Shown: positions 1-13,699, counted from the stretch's first letter. The stretch: DNA of 64,000 nucleotides from Dendrobium chrysotoxum (GCA_019925795.1 CM034313.1:28573710-28637709); one strand, 5' to 3'. Notes: generated by a model from the sequence alone, not told the origin. Made by a program: numbers and translations.

Positions 1-1340
1 GAAGAGAAGTTAGAATTTTTGAAAGTTGAAGGAATTTCCTCAAATTCTAAAACTCAACGCATTGAATTTACATTCAACATGATGGTTTATAAATTTGAAG
101 GGACAACAAGGAAATTTTGGTTCGACTCATTCACCCTACTTTCTGATTAAGGGTTAAGATGTCTAAATCTGGGTTTAAATTTGAAGTTGCATTGCATGCA
201 TTTAACTACAAGAGAATATTGTAGAAAACCCATAGCTATGACGATCGAATTTGATTTGAAAGGGATTCTGAATGGATTTTGAATGTTTGAAATTTTGATA
301 GAACTTTCTTAGATTTAGGGACTCAATACATTGAGTTTGTTTTTAATATAAAGGTCTGCAAAATTAAAGAGAAAATTCATAGAATTTGGCTTGACCCTTT
401 CACTACATTGACAAACTAAAGTGAAATGTCAAAATTTGGACTTGACTAAGGGTTTGAATTTACATTGCATACATTAAACTATAAGAAATTATTATAGAAA
501 ACATGTAACACTGGAAATCAAGGTCAATTTGAAAGAATTTTGAATTTTTGAACATTGGAAGATCTTCTCTAAATTTTAAAACTCAATATGTTGAATATAC
601 ATTCAACATAAAGGTTTACAAATTTTGAAGGAAGATCTAGGAGTTTTAACTCGACTCATTTACCTTGCTGATTGACTCAAGGGTAAAATGTCGAAGCTTA
701 GATTTGAGAAGAATTGAAATTTGAAGTTAATTTTGAAAAGGATTGAATTTGTATTATCTATGTTAAACAACAAAAAGGTATTATATGAAACATATGACAA
801 TAACGATTAAAGTTGAATAATTTTGGAAGGAGATTTGAAAATTTGAAAATCCGGCAGTATCTCTCCTTATTCTTGAAACTCAATATGTTGAATTCGCATT
901 CAACGTAATGGTTTACAAATTTTAGGGGTGAAGATTCTAAGAAGGTGACTCAACTCTTTCATCCTGACAAACTGTTTGGGAGTGAAATGTTAAAGATCAA
1001 CTTTGTCGGAAGGACTGAAGTTTTGATTCGAGTTTGAAGAGGATGTCTATACTGTATCACATATACTAAATTATAAGAATTATAATCCCATATATAATGA
1101 TAAGATATAGAGATCGATTAGGATTTGACAAAGGTAGAATTCTGCTAGAGAATTGAAACTTTGATTTTGGGATTGAAGGATTTTCTGTAAATTGTGAAAC
1201 TTAGAATGGTTGAGATTTGTTTGAGCATGCTAGCTTACAACAATTACAAGAGGGCTTTGAAAAGTTTGGATTGACTCTTTTGCTCTATCAATAAACTTAG
1301 AGATAAAATGTTAAAGCTCGACTTTAACAGAGATTCCTCA
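1..1340. repeat. Degenerate tandem repeat, five copies of about 260-320 bases
   Basis: The marker phrase ACTCAATATGTTGAAT followed by CATTCAACATAA and GGTTTACAAATTT recurs in diverged form with its first base at about 52, 321, 581, 878 and 1199, giving spacings of 269, 260, 297 and 321. Each unit also repeats a phrase like GACTCATTTACCCT and one like GTGAAATGTCAAA in the same order. It looks like an old satellite or an internally repeated part of a retroelement. No coding potential is seen and the left end is cut by the window edge. Confidence 0.7.
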
Positions 1341-4300
1341 CACACCTCTCTTTTGACATGTCTTACTTGATGTCGGCTACACTCACCCAAGGAAGAAATG
1401 GGCAGATGGACCAATAGAAGAAGGGTAGTTAAAACTACTGATATAATAAAATTTGTACAGCTACTAAAGATGGAGAGAGAGATTTTTCTCCAGTAGAGTC
1501 GCCATTTTTTTGTTTGATTAAAAAAAAGTTGTTTGAGTTTTCAAAAAATTTAATTTTCTTTGGGAGAATTTAATTGCTAAAATTTTAGTTTTAAAATCAA
1601 ACACGTCACTATGAATAATATATCACCTCAAGAGGTGAATATATTATTCTCTAATATATTCAAATAATAAAATTTTAAATTCATCATGATTATCGTAGTC
1701 AAACTCAAGGAAGAATCACATATAACTCTAGAGGGTCAAAATGAAATTTGATTGAGTGTTTGACTATAATAATCTGAATAAAAGATCATTAATTTCATAA
1801 TCAATATCCTGATAATGAAATGATATATCTTCCTGGAGAAAGAAGATATCGTTTACTACCAATTATTTGAAAATGATGATAATGATCATTATATTTTATT
1901 TACCTAAAAATAATCATTTAAGATTTTGAAAACTTGAATTTAAAAATAGATCAGCATTTCTATATCTCCTATAAGTGTAAGCCCTCGTAGTTAATTACAT
2001 CGTAAGAAAACTACAGTTTCCTATGAATACTCTTGATTAAAATAGCGGTTGAAATTTTATTTAAGAATTCAAAGTTTGATATCAAAGGATGTGAGGTTGG
2101 AAATTCAAATGGGATTGGATCAAGTTAGAACACTTATTTCTGGAGGTCAAAGAAAGAAAAGTAGGAGGTGTTTGGTATTTTGAAATAATTCAAAAACACC
2201 TCAATCTATCATATTTGTTCGGCTTAAATTTGAATTGAAAGATATTTAAATTTGAATTATCGATTTCATTAAATGGTTGAGATTAGATTCCCAGAGGTTG
2301 AGGTCTTATAGCCTGAGCTTACCTCAAAACCTAAATCTAAATTAGGCACTAAAAATAAGTAACCTGAACCTAACTAATGTAGTGCAAACCTAGACTTACC
2401 CCAGCCTGGATTGGGGAGCCAGCTAACCACCTAGGCGCTTCAAAACCATGAGTCTGGTCTTTTATGTCAGAGTGGTAGGGATATTTATTTAATTAAGTTT
2501 AAGGAATCAGGGCCGACATCTAGAGCAGATCATAATTAGCCCCTTGACTTATATTGGGTAATATGAAACATAAAATAAAATGTAATTAAATATTTAGACA
2601 CCTTTTTAATTTGTATCTAATGTAATGCATGCAAATTGACTCAATAAATACTTAAAATTTAAATGAAGTAATTTTAAAAAGGTTTAAAGATATATTTTAT
2701 CGTAGAGATTGCACAAATTCCCCATAACAGATTTGTACGCTCGCATGCCAAGTGGTCTGCTAAAACCCATAGGCGGGGAGGCACCTAACAAAGGAAATAA
2801 GGTGCAATAAAAAGCTATGAAAACTCCCGACAGTCCTAGGCTTACTCTTAAAATTATTAGAGTTTTTATGATAGCTTAAATTTTTTTAAATTTAATTAAA
2901 GTAAAAAAAGTTTTAATGACCCCTCACGAGCCTCCGAACGAGTTCCATGCTAAATCAAAATCAACATGCAATATCGCCAAAAATTTACTAAAAGCATGCA
3001 ATCCTATATCATAATCAATATCAAATAATTAACTAAATAATTAAATCAATTAAATAAATAAAATTTTCATAGATAAATACCTTTTAATATTACAACCCAA
3101 AATTATAAAAATTAAAGTGGCCGGGTACCACTGACAACAAACCTGGATTCTACTCCTAAGGCTCAAGTGACTTTGAGAATTGGGATTCTTCTTATTCTTT
3201 ACTCCATCATCCTTCTGCGTGCTCATTGGATCCATCTGGTTTGGATATCCAAGTGAAAAGAAACTCCTCCCTGAAAGGGGTGTTTTTATTTCTCCTTGGA
3301 CACTCAAAGTATCCTAATCTGGATACCCAAATAAAGAGGGTCTCTCCACTAATGGATGTCACCCTTCTCTTTGAATTCTAGATTGGATATTTTAATGTCC
3401 CATCTCAAAGTACTTAACATTATAACTCTTAAATACATCTCAAATATAATAAATTATATTGAATAAAAATTAAAATCTTGACTTGGGCCAGCTGCAGGGT
3501 TATCCTAAGCAATTATATTTAAATCATCCCAAGTAGTTAATATGATGAAAATTAAAATGCTCAAACTAGCCACACTTGGCTATGCTATTTTAATTTTAAG
3601 AGGGGGACTTAACGTTGCAGTAACACCTGTAATAATTTAATATTTATAATTTTATCCCCTTTTATTTTAAATGACCTATATGAGCATGGCCACATATATA
3701 TGACTGAATTAGTATAAATCATCCCTAATCTAAGGGTAGCCCATCACATCAATACACAAATTACATAAAAATTAAACAAATAATCAATCAATCTAAACTA
3801 ATAACCAGCATGTAGTAAAAACCATTAAAAATCCTGCACACAGTAGAAAAGTAAACACTGGCCTTACCTAAGACTAGAGTTGGTTATCCTAGCAGACCAT
3901 TTAAAGTGTGTGAGGTAGGCTATGTGGTTGGATATATCCTATGTAGGATTGATTTGTTAAAGTTATTTAAGTGTTCTAGTTGGTTGAAAGGCTCATGGGA
4001 AAATTTAATTAAAGTTTAAATATTAATGTATTTGAATTAATTTTAACATGTCTTTTAAAGATTGATTGGTTACTACCTTTGTTGCTCACCGAGACTGTGA
4101 TTTTTATTTCACCTTCCTTGGGTCTAACTTAATAGTATTGTAGGCTTGTGTTACCTAGTATTAACCAATATAGATTAAATATTTTGATTGGTTGAGTCTT
4201 AAGGTAAGGTGTTAGAAAATTTTTAATTAACTTGATTGTTTATTGGTTTTAAGATTAATTTAGTTAAGTTTGTCATCAACCGATTCATGGAATTATCTCA

Positions 4301-4464
4301 TAGGCCTGAGATCTCGGTCTCCTTAGGATATGTGCCCCGCAGCCAAAGGTAGTCCAGCCTAAAAACCTGGTTAATATAGTTGAATTAAGAATTTTAATTT
4401 GGTTAAATCATTAATAATCAATTTATTTTAAGTTTAAATTTGAGTTCTCACTAAACATTTGTAA
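1341..4464. other. AT-rich intergenic sequence, no gene recognised
   Basis: No open frame here resembles a known protein. An 85-codon minus-strand frame at 3050-3307 has no recognisable domain. Stretches such as 1490-1510 (TAGAGTCGCC beside a T run) and 3600-3630 resemble leader or LTR fragments of plant retroelements, but no LTR pair or target duplication could be found. It is probably old retroelement debris. Confidence 0.5.
1614..1648. repeat. Near-perfect hairpin, 16-17 base arms
   Basis: AATAATATATCACCTC is followed by two bases and then GAGGTGAATATATTATT, which pairs with it apart from one extra base. It is AT-rich with a CACCTC/GAGGTG core next to the loop. No role can be assigned. 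Confidence 0.6.
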
Positions 4465-5262
4465 GAGGATGTACCTTGGTGTATGATTTTTGCTGATGAT
4501 AATCTCCTTATTGATAAGACTAGAGAGGGAGTTGAAGGTAAACTAGAATTATGGAGGTCAACCTTAGAGTCTATAGGTTTTCACTTGAGTAGATCTAAAA
4601 TGGAATATATGGAGTGTAATTTTAGTAATAATAGACCTAGTGAGGGGATTGTGACTTTGGGCGATCAAGTCATTAACAAGAGTACACAATTTAGATATCT
4701 TCGATCTATTATTCAGAGTGATGGTGAAATAGATGGGGATATTATCAGTAGAATCCAAGTTGGATGGGTGAAGTGAAGGAATACATCGGGTTTATTGTGT
4801 GATAGAAAAGTACCCCTCAAACTTAAGGGAAAATTCTATAAGATGGTGGTGAGACCTGCAATGCTTTATGGTGCCTAATGTTGGCCATTAAAAGAGAAGC
4901 ATAATTCTAAGTTAAGTGTTGCATAGATGAGGATGCTCAGGTGGATGAGTGGATTTACGCTTAGCGATAGGATACCAAATGAGCATATTCGTGAAAAGGT
5001 TAGAGTAGCTCCAGTGGAAGATAAGATTAGAGAGAGTCACCTTAAATGGTTTGGTCACATAAAATGGCAGCCTCTCGATAACCCGGTTAGGAAAGTAGAG
5101 GTCTTAGATTTGACTTATGTTAAGAAAGGTAGAGGTAGACCTAAAAAGACTTGGTTAGAAAATATTAGAAATGATCTTTCTTTATTAGATTTAAATGAGA
5201 ATTTGACTTTTAATAGGACATAATGGAGAAAAAGGATTCATGTAGCCGACCCCACGTATGAA
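4465..5262 (+). pseudogene. LINE reverse transcriptase remnant (RTE clade), 5'-truncated
   Basis: The translation begins with PWCMIFADDNLLID, the catalytic FADD block of plant RTE-type LINE reverse transcriptase. It continues through the usual blocks: LESIGFHLSRSKMEYM, then RYLRSIIQSDGEID, then RPAMLYG, then RMLRWMSG, then HLKWFGH, then RGRPKKTW, and ends at WRKRIHVADPT, the normal C-terminus of this family. Everything upstream (endonuclease and the first part of the reverse transcriptase) is missing, as expected of 5' truncation during LINE insertion. In-frame stops near 4774, 4876, 4924 and 5221 show that it is dead. No poly(A) tail or target duplication could be made out. Confidence 0.9.
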
Positions 5263-7320
5263 ATTTAAAATTAATTATCAAATTTTAAAATTTTTTGGAT
5301 TATTTTAATGTATTAATTAAGGGGTCAAAATGGACTTTTAGATTCAAGAAGATTTTTGTGGTTTTGAGATTTTTGTTAAATATTAGACCTTTTGATAATT
5401 AATTAGACTTTGAGTTGTTTGGATTTTGAGTTTTTTATGAGAAGTTATGATTTTTTAAAATTTTGTCTTAATTTTTGACTTTGACTTAACTAGATTGTTA
5501 ACTTTTTGAGTTTAAATTATTTTTGGTGGTTTGATATTATATTAAATATTAGAACCCCAATGGAGTCCAATGTTTTTGAGTTTGCTCAATTTAGAATTTT
5601 CTAAAATTAGTTATAATTTTTAGAAGTTTGGGTATTTATATGAATAATTTAATTGATTTAATTAAGGGGCTTTTACTAATTTTGCTTCAAATGAACTCCA
5701 AACTCCTTGAAATCACCTCCAAAGGTCAAGAATAACCTTAGGAGGGATTCCCAAGTGTTTGAGAATTTTTTAAAATTTTTAATTATTTTTAATTAATTAA
5801 ATCAATTAAATATTGATTTTCAATTTAAATTAAATCAAAGTTTAGTCTAGGGAATTTTATTTTTCTTTAATTAAGGGTTGAATTCTAGTCAATTTGAGGT
5901 TTTATATGTATTTTTTGGATTTAAATATGATTTATTAGAATTTATAAAAATGTTATTATTTAATTAGAGATTTAACTTTAACTTAATTAATTAAGTGTCT
6001 TAATAATTTTTAAAATCAGTGAAAATTTTTCTATGGGCTGTAGATATCACTAAGTTTAAGTGGTTTAAGTTTCATGCCTATTGCATGCATATTTTAATTT
6101 TTAATATTAATCCAAGTTTTCTAAAAAAATACCCCTTAATTATTGTCCTTAAGGTGACACTAGATTTGATTGGTTTGAAATAAGTACTCCCTAACCTTTG
6201 ACATACATGAATAAGATGCAATCACAATCACAATCAATTCCTAGATCTAGGAGAGTCCTAAAACTAAGTAAGTGTGTATCCTACACATGCATTGAAATAA
6301 ATAAATGATAAATAGATCAATGAATAATCAAACATGATTATTCACTAATCAACTTCCCATTAATTCAATTCAATCAAGTTTAATCTAAGTTTAAAATTTC
6401 AAAGACTCCCTCAAAACTCAAAGATTTAAAATATATAATTTTAAAATTAAATTTTATGATGAAAATAGGTCAATTTTTAAAATTTTAGAGAAATTAAGGT
6501 ATTATCAAAAATAATTTCAAAAAAATTTTGAAAATATTTTAATAATATGAATGTATTTTTAAAATAAAGGTTTCTCATTTTTGAAAAATCATTTGATTCA
6601 ATAATTAATTAAAAATTAATCAAGTATTCAAATATTTAAGTAATTAAATAAATCAAATTATTTAAAGTATTTCAAATATTTTAACATAATTTCAATTTTT
6701 GAATATTTTAAAATGTATTTTGATTTGTTTAAAAAAATTTCTAAAATTAAATTTTGAATTTTGAAAATTTTTTAAGTTAATATCAATTAAATATTAATTA
6801 AATAATTAAATGTTAAAATTATTTAAAATATTTAAACGGAGATATTTTAAATTTAATTTAAATATTTTAAATATCTTGCTCTAAATATTTAAAATATATT
6901 TAAATTAAAATTTGAATCTTTGAAATTATTTAAGTTAATATTTACTTAAATATTAATTAAAATCTAAATAATTAGATATTAAAATGATTTAAAATATATA
7001 TATTAAATATTTTAAATGAATTTAAATTTTAGAAAGTTTTAAATCCCTCTCTGATTTGAAGTGATTTTAAATAAAATTTATCTTAAAATTTTGAAATAAA
7101 TTTGAATTGTTTAATTAATTAATGATTAAAATATAAAATTTTAAGTGTTTTAAAATTATTTAAAATACATATAATAATTTAAAATGAATTTAAATTTAAT
7201 TAAAAGGATTTAAATTTTAGAGAAATTTGATATAATTTTTTTTTGGATTTATATTTATTTTTAATGAATTTTTGAAGGATCTGGATTTAAAAAAAGTTAA
7301 ATTTATTAAAATTTCTTTTA
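5263..7320. other. Very AT-rich spacer
   Basis: The sequence is dominated by AATTTTAAAATT and TTAATTAA words, most strongly from 6400 to 7300. No gene, RNA gene or bounded repeat is recognised. Confidence 0.6.
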
Positions 7321-8763
7321 ATTAAAATGGCGGCGTCGGCGTCTACGTGGCAATTTCTTATTAGCGGGCTTGTAATCTTGCGGCGGTGGCCAATCATTGA
7401 TAATGATTGCACCACCGTGTAATCATTGCCACTTGATTGTTACAATGGCAGGCCCCATGTGGTTTCGACTTATCCGCATCAGCAGCTCTCGCCCATCATT
7501 GGATCGCCCGCTGTTTCAAATAGATTGCTTGGCTCTAGCTGGATAGAGATCCATGCAAATAACAGATAAACGTGGTCATACCAGATGATAGAAAGATGAG
7601 ATTTCAGCCATTGATCAAGATATCAACAGCTAAAATTTTGTACAACGTATCTAAGCCTCGAAAGAAGCCCTAGAGCCTAAAAAAAGTCTCGTTCTCAGGA
7701 TATACTCCATCAAATTGCATAAAAATTGAAACATAGCTAGAGTACATGAAGAGATTTAATGGGGAATTAAAATTGCAATTTAAAAGTACAGTATGAAAAG
7801 TTAAATAACTCTAAGTATTTCTACATAGGGTTTCAATTTTTGAAGAAACTAACTGATGGATTTTTTATTTTTCTTATTTCTTTGAGCTTATTAACTATCC
7901 ATGCTCAAATTTGTAGAAGGAACCGTGGTTTGAAATGTGCCAGATCGAGTGGTATAGATGCTTGGATGGAATATGCCTGAACTCATCGGAGGGCTGGTAG
8001 TCGGTGGAGTCGAGCTTGGAATGTGTGAAGGGATGTCTGGAAAGCTCAAACAAACTGAGAGTTTAGTTGGAGAGGCTTAAGCTAGTGAGAGATAGAGACT
8101 TGGTTAGAATGAGAGCTCAAAGGGAGGTTTTGCCTTATTTTAACCACTCCAGATTGAATGGAGGGCTGAGATTAACTAGGGGAGCTCCTAAATGCTTATT
8201 AAGTGGCAAGGGGGTTTTTGGGAGTAGAGGAATTAAAGGTATAAGAGAATATCCCATGTGTAAAGGGTTTTGGTCCCCACATGACATGCGGAGTGATATA
8301 AGTCATTAGATGTTGATCTAATGGTTGTAAATGGGCTTAAGAATATTCTAGAAGCTGATTAAAATAGCTGGGATGGTTTAAATGGAATAGATTAAGCTTA
8401 AGAGGATATTTTACCCTCTTTGACCTCTCTTAGTGCTCATGTTGACTGTTTAACCAGTCAACATGCCACATGGGATGGTGAGTTGGCATGTGAGGATGCC
8501 TTGAGCTGGTGGAGTGAGTTGGGAAGGGATTTGAAATTTAAGGGTTGGAATTTAAACAAATGAAAAATTTTTTGATAGAATCTAAAATGGTTAACTTGGT
8601 TAAATCTATTAAACTTTGTTTAGCCTATAGTTTAGATAGGTTTAAGACATTAAACAAATAAGTATGTTTGACTCATGAATTTTGAATAGGTTTGAGAGCT
8701 TGAATGGCTAGATTTTACTAAGTGGGTTGAATTAACCCATTTAGAACCTTAAGGGACTTATTG
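7321..8763. other. Spacer of mixed composition, no gene recognised
   Basis: The composition changes abruptly from AT-rich to GC-richer at about 7325. The block 7325-7520 is GC-richer and holds an imperfect hairpin at 7384-7417. The 80-codon frame at 8067-8309 has no recognisable domain and is not called as a gene. Confidence 0.5.
7384..7417. repeat. Imperfect hairpin holding HD-Zip-like CAATNATTG motifs
   Basis: CGGTGG and CAATCATT on the left pair with AATGATTG and CCACCG on the right, leaving small bulges. CAATCATTG at 7391-7399 matches the palindromic nine-base site of plant HD-Zip proteins. TAATGATTG (7401-7409) and TAATCATTG (7420-7428) differ from it, or from its complement, by one base. 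A regulatory role is only an inference. Confidence 0.45.
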
Positions 8764-9260
8764 GGTCAACCTAGGCTGACTTGGTCAACCAGGTTGACCC
8801 AAAACCTGGGTTTGGGCTAGATAGGGTTGAGATGATATTTGAAGTTTACTAGAGATGGTTTCAGGGTTCCAACCGATCTAAGTGGTCAAAATGACTATTT
8901 AACCCCCTCAACGGGCCATTCGGTCAACCTAGGTTGACTTGGTCCACAAGTTGACCTAAGGGCTGGGTCTAGGCTCAATAAGTTTGAAATGATATTCTGA
9001 GACTGTTGGAAGTGATCCTAGGGTCTGGGTAGGTCATTTTAATGAAAATGGCCATTTGTACCCTCGAGGGCTTATTAGCTCAACCCTGGTTGACTTGGTT
9101 AACCTAGCTGACCCAGGATCTAGGTTTGAGTCCTATGCACTCTTAGTGATGTTTAGAATGCATTGGAAGAGGTGAGGTTTGGTTTGACTGGGACATGTTA
9201 AAGTTTAATGAAAACTCCAAAATTGTCCTTAAGGGTCACTTTGACCCCTGGTCAACTAGG
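8764..9260. repeat. Degenerate repeats built on a GTCAACC-TAGGTTGAC palindrome
   Basis: A block reading GGTCAACCTAGGYTGACTTGG followed by more TTGACC/GGTCAA words recurs at about 8764, 8932 and 9079 (spacings 168 and 147). The copy at 8933-8948 is a perfect 16-base palindrome. Sequence between the copies is loosely similar (for example GAAATGATATT and GGTCATTTTAATG). It is probably an internally repeated part of an unidentified retroelement. Confidence 0.55.
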
Positions 9261-10364
9261 GGTCAAACTAAGTCCACCAAAATGCATTTTATTGCTTAAC
9301 GAGTCATGATCAAGGGTTTGGATGTGGTTGGAGGCATTGGAGAAGGCTCCAAGTTCAAAATCCATAAGGTAGGGGGTTCAGTGGCATAGGCCATAAATAT
9401 TTGAAGGTTTTATAGCTTTAGAAATGAACTTGATTTCTGAGATTAGAAATCTCCAAATGTGCTCTAATTTGGAGGGTTGACTCTGGATACATATCTAATC
9501 AGTATGCAACTAACATATCATGAATAGGAGGTCATTTGATTGGGGTTTACAGTGTTTGAAAAATCATTGGAAAAGGCTTTCAGGACCTAAGCCTTTAGCC
9601 TTGAGATTTGGTCCGGAAATCTTGATTTTCTCTAGATTTTGGATTTGATTACTTGATTTTGGATTATCTAAATCAATAACAATCATTTTAATGATTGTAT
9701 ATGATTAGATAGGGCTGGAGTTGGATAAGAAGCTTGATTGATCTGGAGTTTAGAATATTCTGGAATTTGGATTGGTTTGAAGATTGGATTGATCCTAGAA
9801 TCTGGAGGAATCCTAGGGTCTTGGTAGATCCTAGCGACCTTATACAAAAATGAGGTCAACCCCTTGGCATAAAAAAATGTGCATTGCTTCATCCACATCA
9901 TGCACATGCATATTACAAAATATAAATTACGTTATGCATACATGTTATTCAATATGGAAAACACACTAAGTAGCAGCAGCATGCTATGCGATTATACAAA
10001 TACTTCTTGCACTATATAAAAGCACTAAATTGACATACAAATACATCATGTAATTAAAACTGATGATGCCTGGATACATTACACATGCATAATATACACA
10101 TATATTATACGCCATGTTAGCTCGCTAAACCACTATAATGCATATCAAGAACATTATGCAAAATACAAATACATATGCCAATATACATGCATATATATAG
10201 ATACATAAATGCTCATACCAGTATATTAATATATAGATGAAGGCATGGGTGTGTGTGTGTAAATATGCATGATAGGCATAGATATCTATATACATATAAC
10301 TACTATACAAATATATTATGCAAAATACATGTAAAAGCATACACTCGCATGGGCCCAGCGAGCG
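9261..10364. other. Spacer, no gene recognised
   Basis: From about 9900 to 10330 the sequence is rich in ATGCATAT, ACATATAC and similar words, with a short GT run near 10249. The open frames (9683-9907 and 10125-10409, both minus) are low-complexity translations without any domain. Confidence 0.5.
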
Positions 10365-11455
10365 TGTTATAGGTATACACATGACGTATGAGGATGTTGT
10401 ACGGGTCAAGAAATGAAACTAAGTTCAAACACAATCCTCCTATACGAGTAGATAGAAGTTGGAATGGATCAAACTATCAAATAAATATACGGTTATGGCA
10501 TTGATTGGGATATTTATTTTAAGCATTCATATTAGGCCTTCAAGGTCTACAACAAAAAAAAATATTAATAAAGTCATAAAGCTAACAATGAACCTGATCC
10601 TTTGTTAATAAGTAGATAGAGTCAACAAGGTTCAACCAACAAAATGAATTGCCCATAAGTAAGATAATGGCCATGTTGATAGAAAATCTCAACTAGAGGG
10701 GCCCCGAAATATGCAAAATACTACCCAAATGCTCATAAAATTTTAAAATTCCAAAATTTGCCCTGAAATCAAAATATTTAAAATTGAAATAAAACACTAA
10801 ATACTTAAAGCAAAATCCATCTATCCTCTATAATAATTTATTGAGGTGTATAAGTCTGAAAATCACTTCAACTCATAAAGAGCTAATGTCTAGTCAAGAA
10901 TATCATTAAGATTTACTCTCAATCTATCTCTTTTCAGAAAGGATGTGGCAAGTGTCCTCTAATTGGTGGTTCCACCAAATGACACCACACTGATTGTTTC
11001 ATTATTAAATGGCACCATAGATAAATGATTATGACCGGGACTCTCTGAACCGGCTAACTTTGCCACCAGATGGCACCACTAAATTATGGTTATGGTCAGA
11101 GATTATATGCTCCCCAGTGGAATCAAATCCTTGAGATATGAATCAATAGAATATAATTGATAAGGCATAAAGCCCTTTGTTAACTAAGATGGATTCAGAC
11201 TTATCCCCTTAGATAAATATTCATCCTAGGTCTACAAGGTACCCTTAGATGAAGTAACCTATGGTTGCTTACAAGGATCCTTTTGCCAAGTTGGGTTAAC
11301 TACCTCCTCTAACTAAGTAGACCGGGGACCATGATGGCCAGAGATAATGAAACTATGGGATCTTGATCAGGTTTATCATCACTACCCCATCATCAACTTT
11401 AAATGCAAGGTGGTAAATTTTTAATTCTAAAAATTAAACTTCCAAATACTTAAAC
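10365..11455 (+). repeat. 1.1-kb direct repeat, copy A (possible 5' LTR of the gypsy element)
   Basis: It begins TGTTATAGGTATAC and can be aligned by eye over its whole length with 46341-47427. Shared landmarks in the same order are CAATCCTCCTATA, CAAATAAATATACG, GTTGATAGAAAATCTCAA, AATGACACCACACTGA and GGGATCTTGAT. The two copies lie on either side of the nested retrotransposons in the same orientation, and copy A precedes the gypsy gag. That suits an LTR pair, but I cannot see a clear 3' end, a primer-binding site or target duplications. It may instead be another dispersed repeat. Confidence 0.55.
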
Positions 11456-13699
11456 TATGCTGCTACTATACACCAAATACTCTATATCTATTTGACAACT
11501 AATCTTAATTGAAAGTTCTCTCTCGCTACATGGAGGGGTAATTAACTATAGCGGCTTGCGCTTATAGGAAACCTGAACTCAGATTATAAAGTCTTCGTAA
11601 AATGAGGGTGAAATCTATGGGTAGTGTCTAATTCCAAAACCCAATTTGCCTTCTAAAAATTTACCTCAGAACTTAAGCATTAAACTCTCCTCAATGACCC
11701 AAAGAAAGAAAGAGGTTGGGGCGCAAATTTTTAGAGCCCATAGATTTCTAGAGACTAAGTTGGGGATGATTTCTCTTTTCATCTTTGGCCAGTCGTCTCT
11801 ATGCATTAGTAGTAGCAAATTAATAAGGGCTAAATTTCTAAATTTTCCAAAATAATCGTTTAACAAATTAAAAAAAATCCTAAAGGTAATTCAACAAATT
11901 TATTAAAAATTCACTAAAGAGGGATTAATATTTATTTAAATTATTTTCTTTTTCCATTTTGTTCTATGTAGTCTCTACATTTTGAAAGTGCTGGGTTATA
12001 TATCAAATGATTATTACTAACCCTTGCCTTTCATTTTTGCAGATAAATCTGTAGTACACACCTATTACCGTCTAGCTGGGACGTGATGCTAGCATCCAGC
12101 TAGCAAATATCATTATCGATACAAATAATACTAGAGCTACCATCCAATTTGGTGGGCTAAAGTTCTCTATAACTACTATAAGGGTTTCCACTATCCCAAT
12201 GTACATCATGGATTCCAATGAGCCCATCATAAGGCCCCATTCTGCTGGAATCACTCTACCTCACACGCATCTGCCAATAAAGCGAGCTGCCACTACTAAA
12301 ATCCTCCTCAGTGGAGGGTTTCTATTTTTGAGAGGGTGTCTCAGCTGGATGCCCTAGCTACTATGAGAGTTATAGTTGGTGGCAAAATCTCTATGGTAAC
12401 TGCTAACACCATTACCTTATCAAGGGAGCCTATTGTACTTAGGAGGCATGATGCTGAAGCTTTCTCATATGGAGGAAAGCTAACTAGGAGGCAAAGGAGA
12501 AAGAAGAATACTGAGCTTTAAGCTTAGCAACTACTGACAGTCCATCCATCAAACATGCGAGCCTGAGAGCCAGAAGCAAGCATCCCCACCTGGAATGGTT
12601 TGATAGCTTAAGGTGGGTGAAGAAAAATAGCTCACTAGCAATCTAAGAAGATCATTCTGGGACCAGCAACCCCAGGCTCTGGCCCCTCAAAAGAAGGACC
12701 ATGAAACCCTATCTTCTAGAGTATATGAGGTCTTAGAGACTGTAAAGGAGAAGGGGCTAAAGAAGAAGAGGTTCTAGCGACTATTGATGATTGAGACTGG
12801 GAGAACCTCACCAAGAGAGCTTCCACCTATTATGATAGTAAGAAGAGAATTAAGATAAGCCCCACCTAGTGAACATCAGGGTGTGACATCTAAACTATGC
12901 ATTCAGGGATCCACCACTGAAAGGTCCCAATGGAAAGGCAAATAAATCTTAAGGACAAGGCCTCATAGAGAGAAAATATCTAGAGAAAGACCATATATTA
13001 GCTAAACAATGATGACCAACTTGATGGAAGACACTCTGGAGAGTCCTCTAAGGGATCTGTCCATTCACTAACCCTATCCAATGAGGATGTCAACTTCGAT
13101 CGTAGCCCATGGATCGAAGAAGTCCTCATCTCGAAGCATGAATCAGAGATCTAACGGCGATGCCGCTCAAAATTTGAGAACAATAAGAGAAGGAAGAAGA
13201 TGAAGAAGACACGATGGTCATCGAGGTGGTGTACATACTAAGGCAAGTTGACACCAACTATGATGATGGTGAAGATGATGGCAATTGGCAGCCGCCACCC
13301 AGACAGGCACACCAACGTTGCCATAAGGCTGGATCTACTGCCGGTAGAGGTTTCCAATGATCAAAATAAGGAGAAGAGGCCAAAGGAAATCCACTCAATG
13401 TTGAAAATTTCATGCTTGTAGATATACAATGGTAAATGAGGCAAAAAGTGAGGGCCAAAGATAGGGAAATCTCTCAGTCAAACAAAAAAGTACCTGAGAT
13501 GATAACTCAAATAATGGTAATGATACAAATTATATAGAGAATTATTGTCGCAAGCCCTATACACACTCCTCTTGTTGATCCTCCTAACCTCCAAAAGACT
13601 TAATGCTTTGGAGTATGAGGCACCCCTAACAGTGGAAATGACGTTAACAATGCCATTTCTAGCCTACTATACAAAACGTAGCAAGCACCTCTAAGACTG
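11456..13699. other. Probable leader and gag-upstream part of the gypsy element
   Basis: There is no intact reading frame. The short frames at 11646-11855, 12072-12254 and 13258-13458 are not recognised. Position just upstream of an identifiable gypsy gag, together with the many stops, suggests decayed element sequence. Confidence 0.4.

Noticed and set aside
8067..8309. 80-codon plus-strand frame in the spacer
   Set aside because: No domain, and the composition does not differ from the surrounding repeat sequence.
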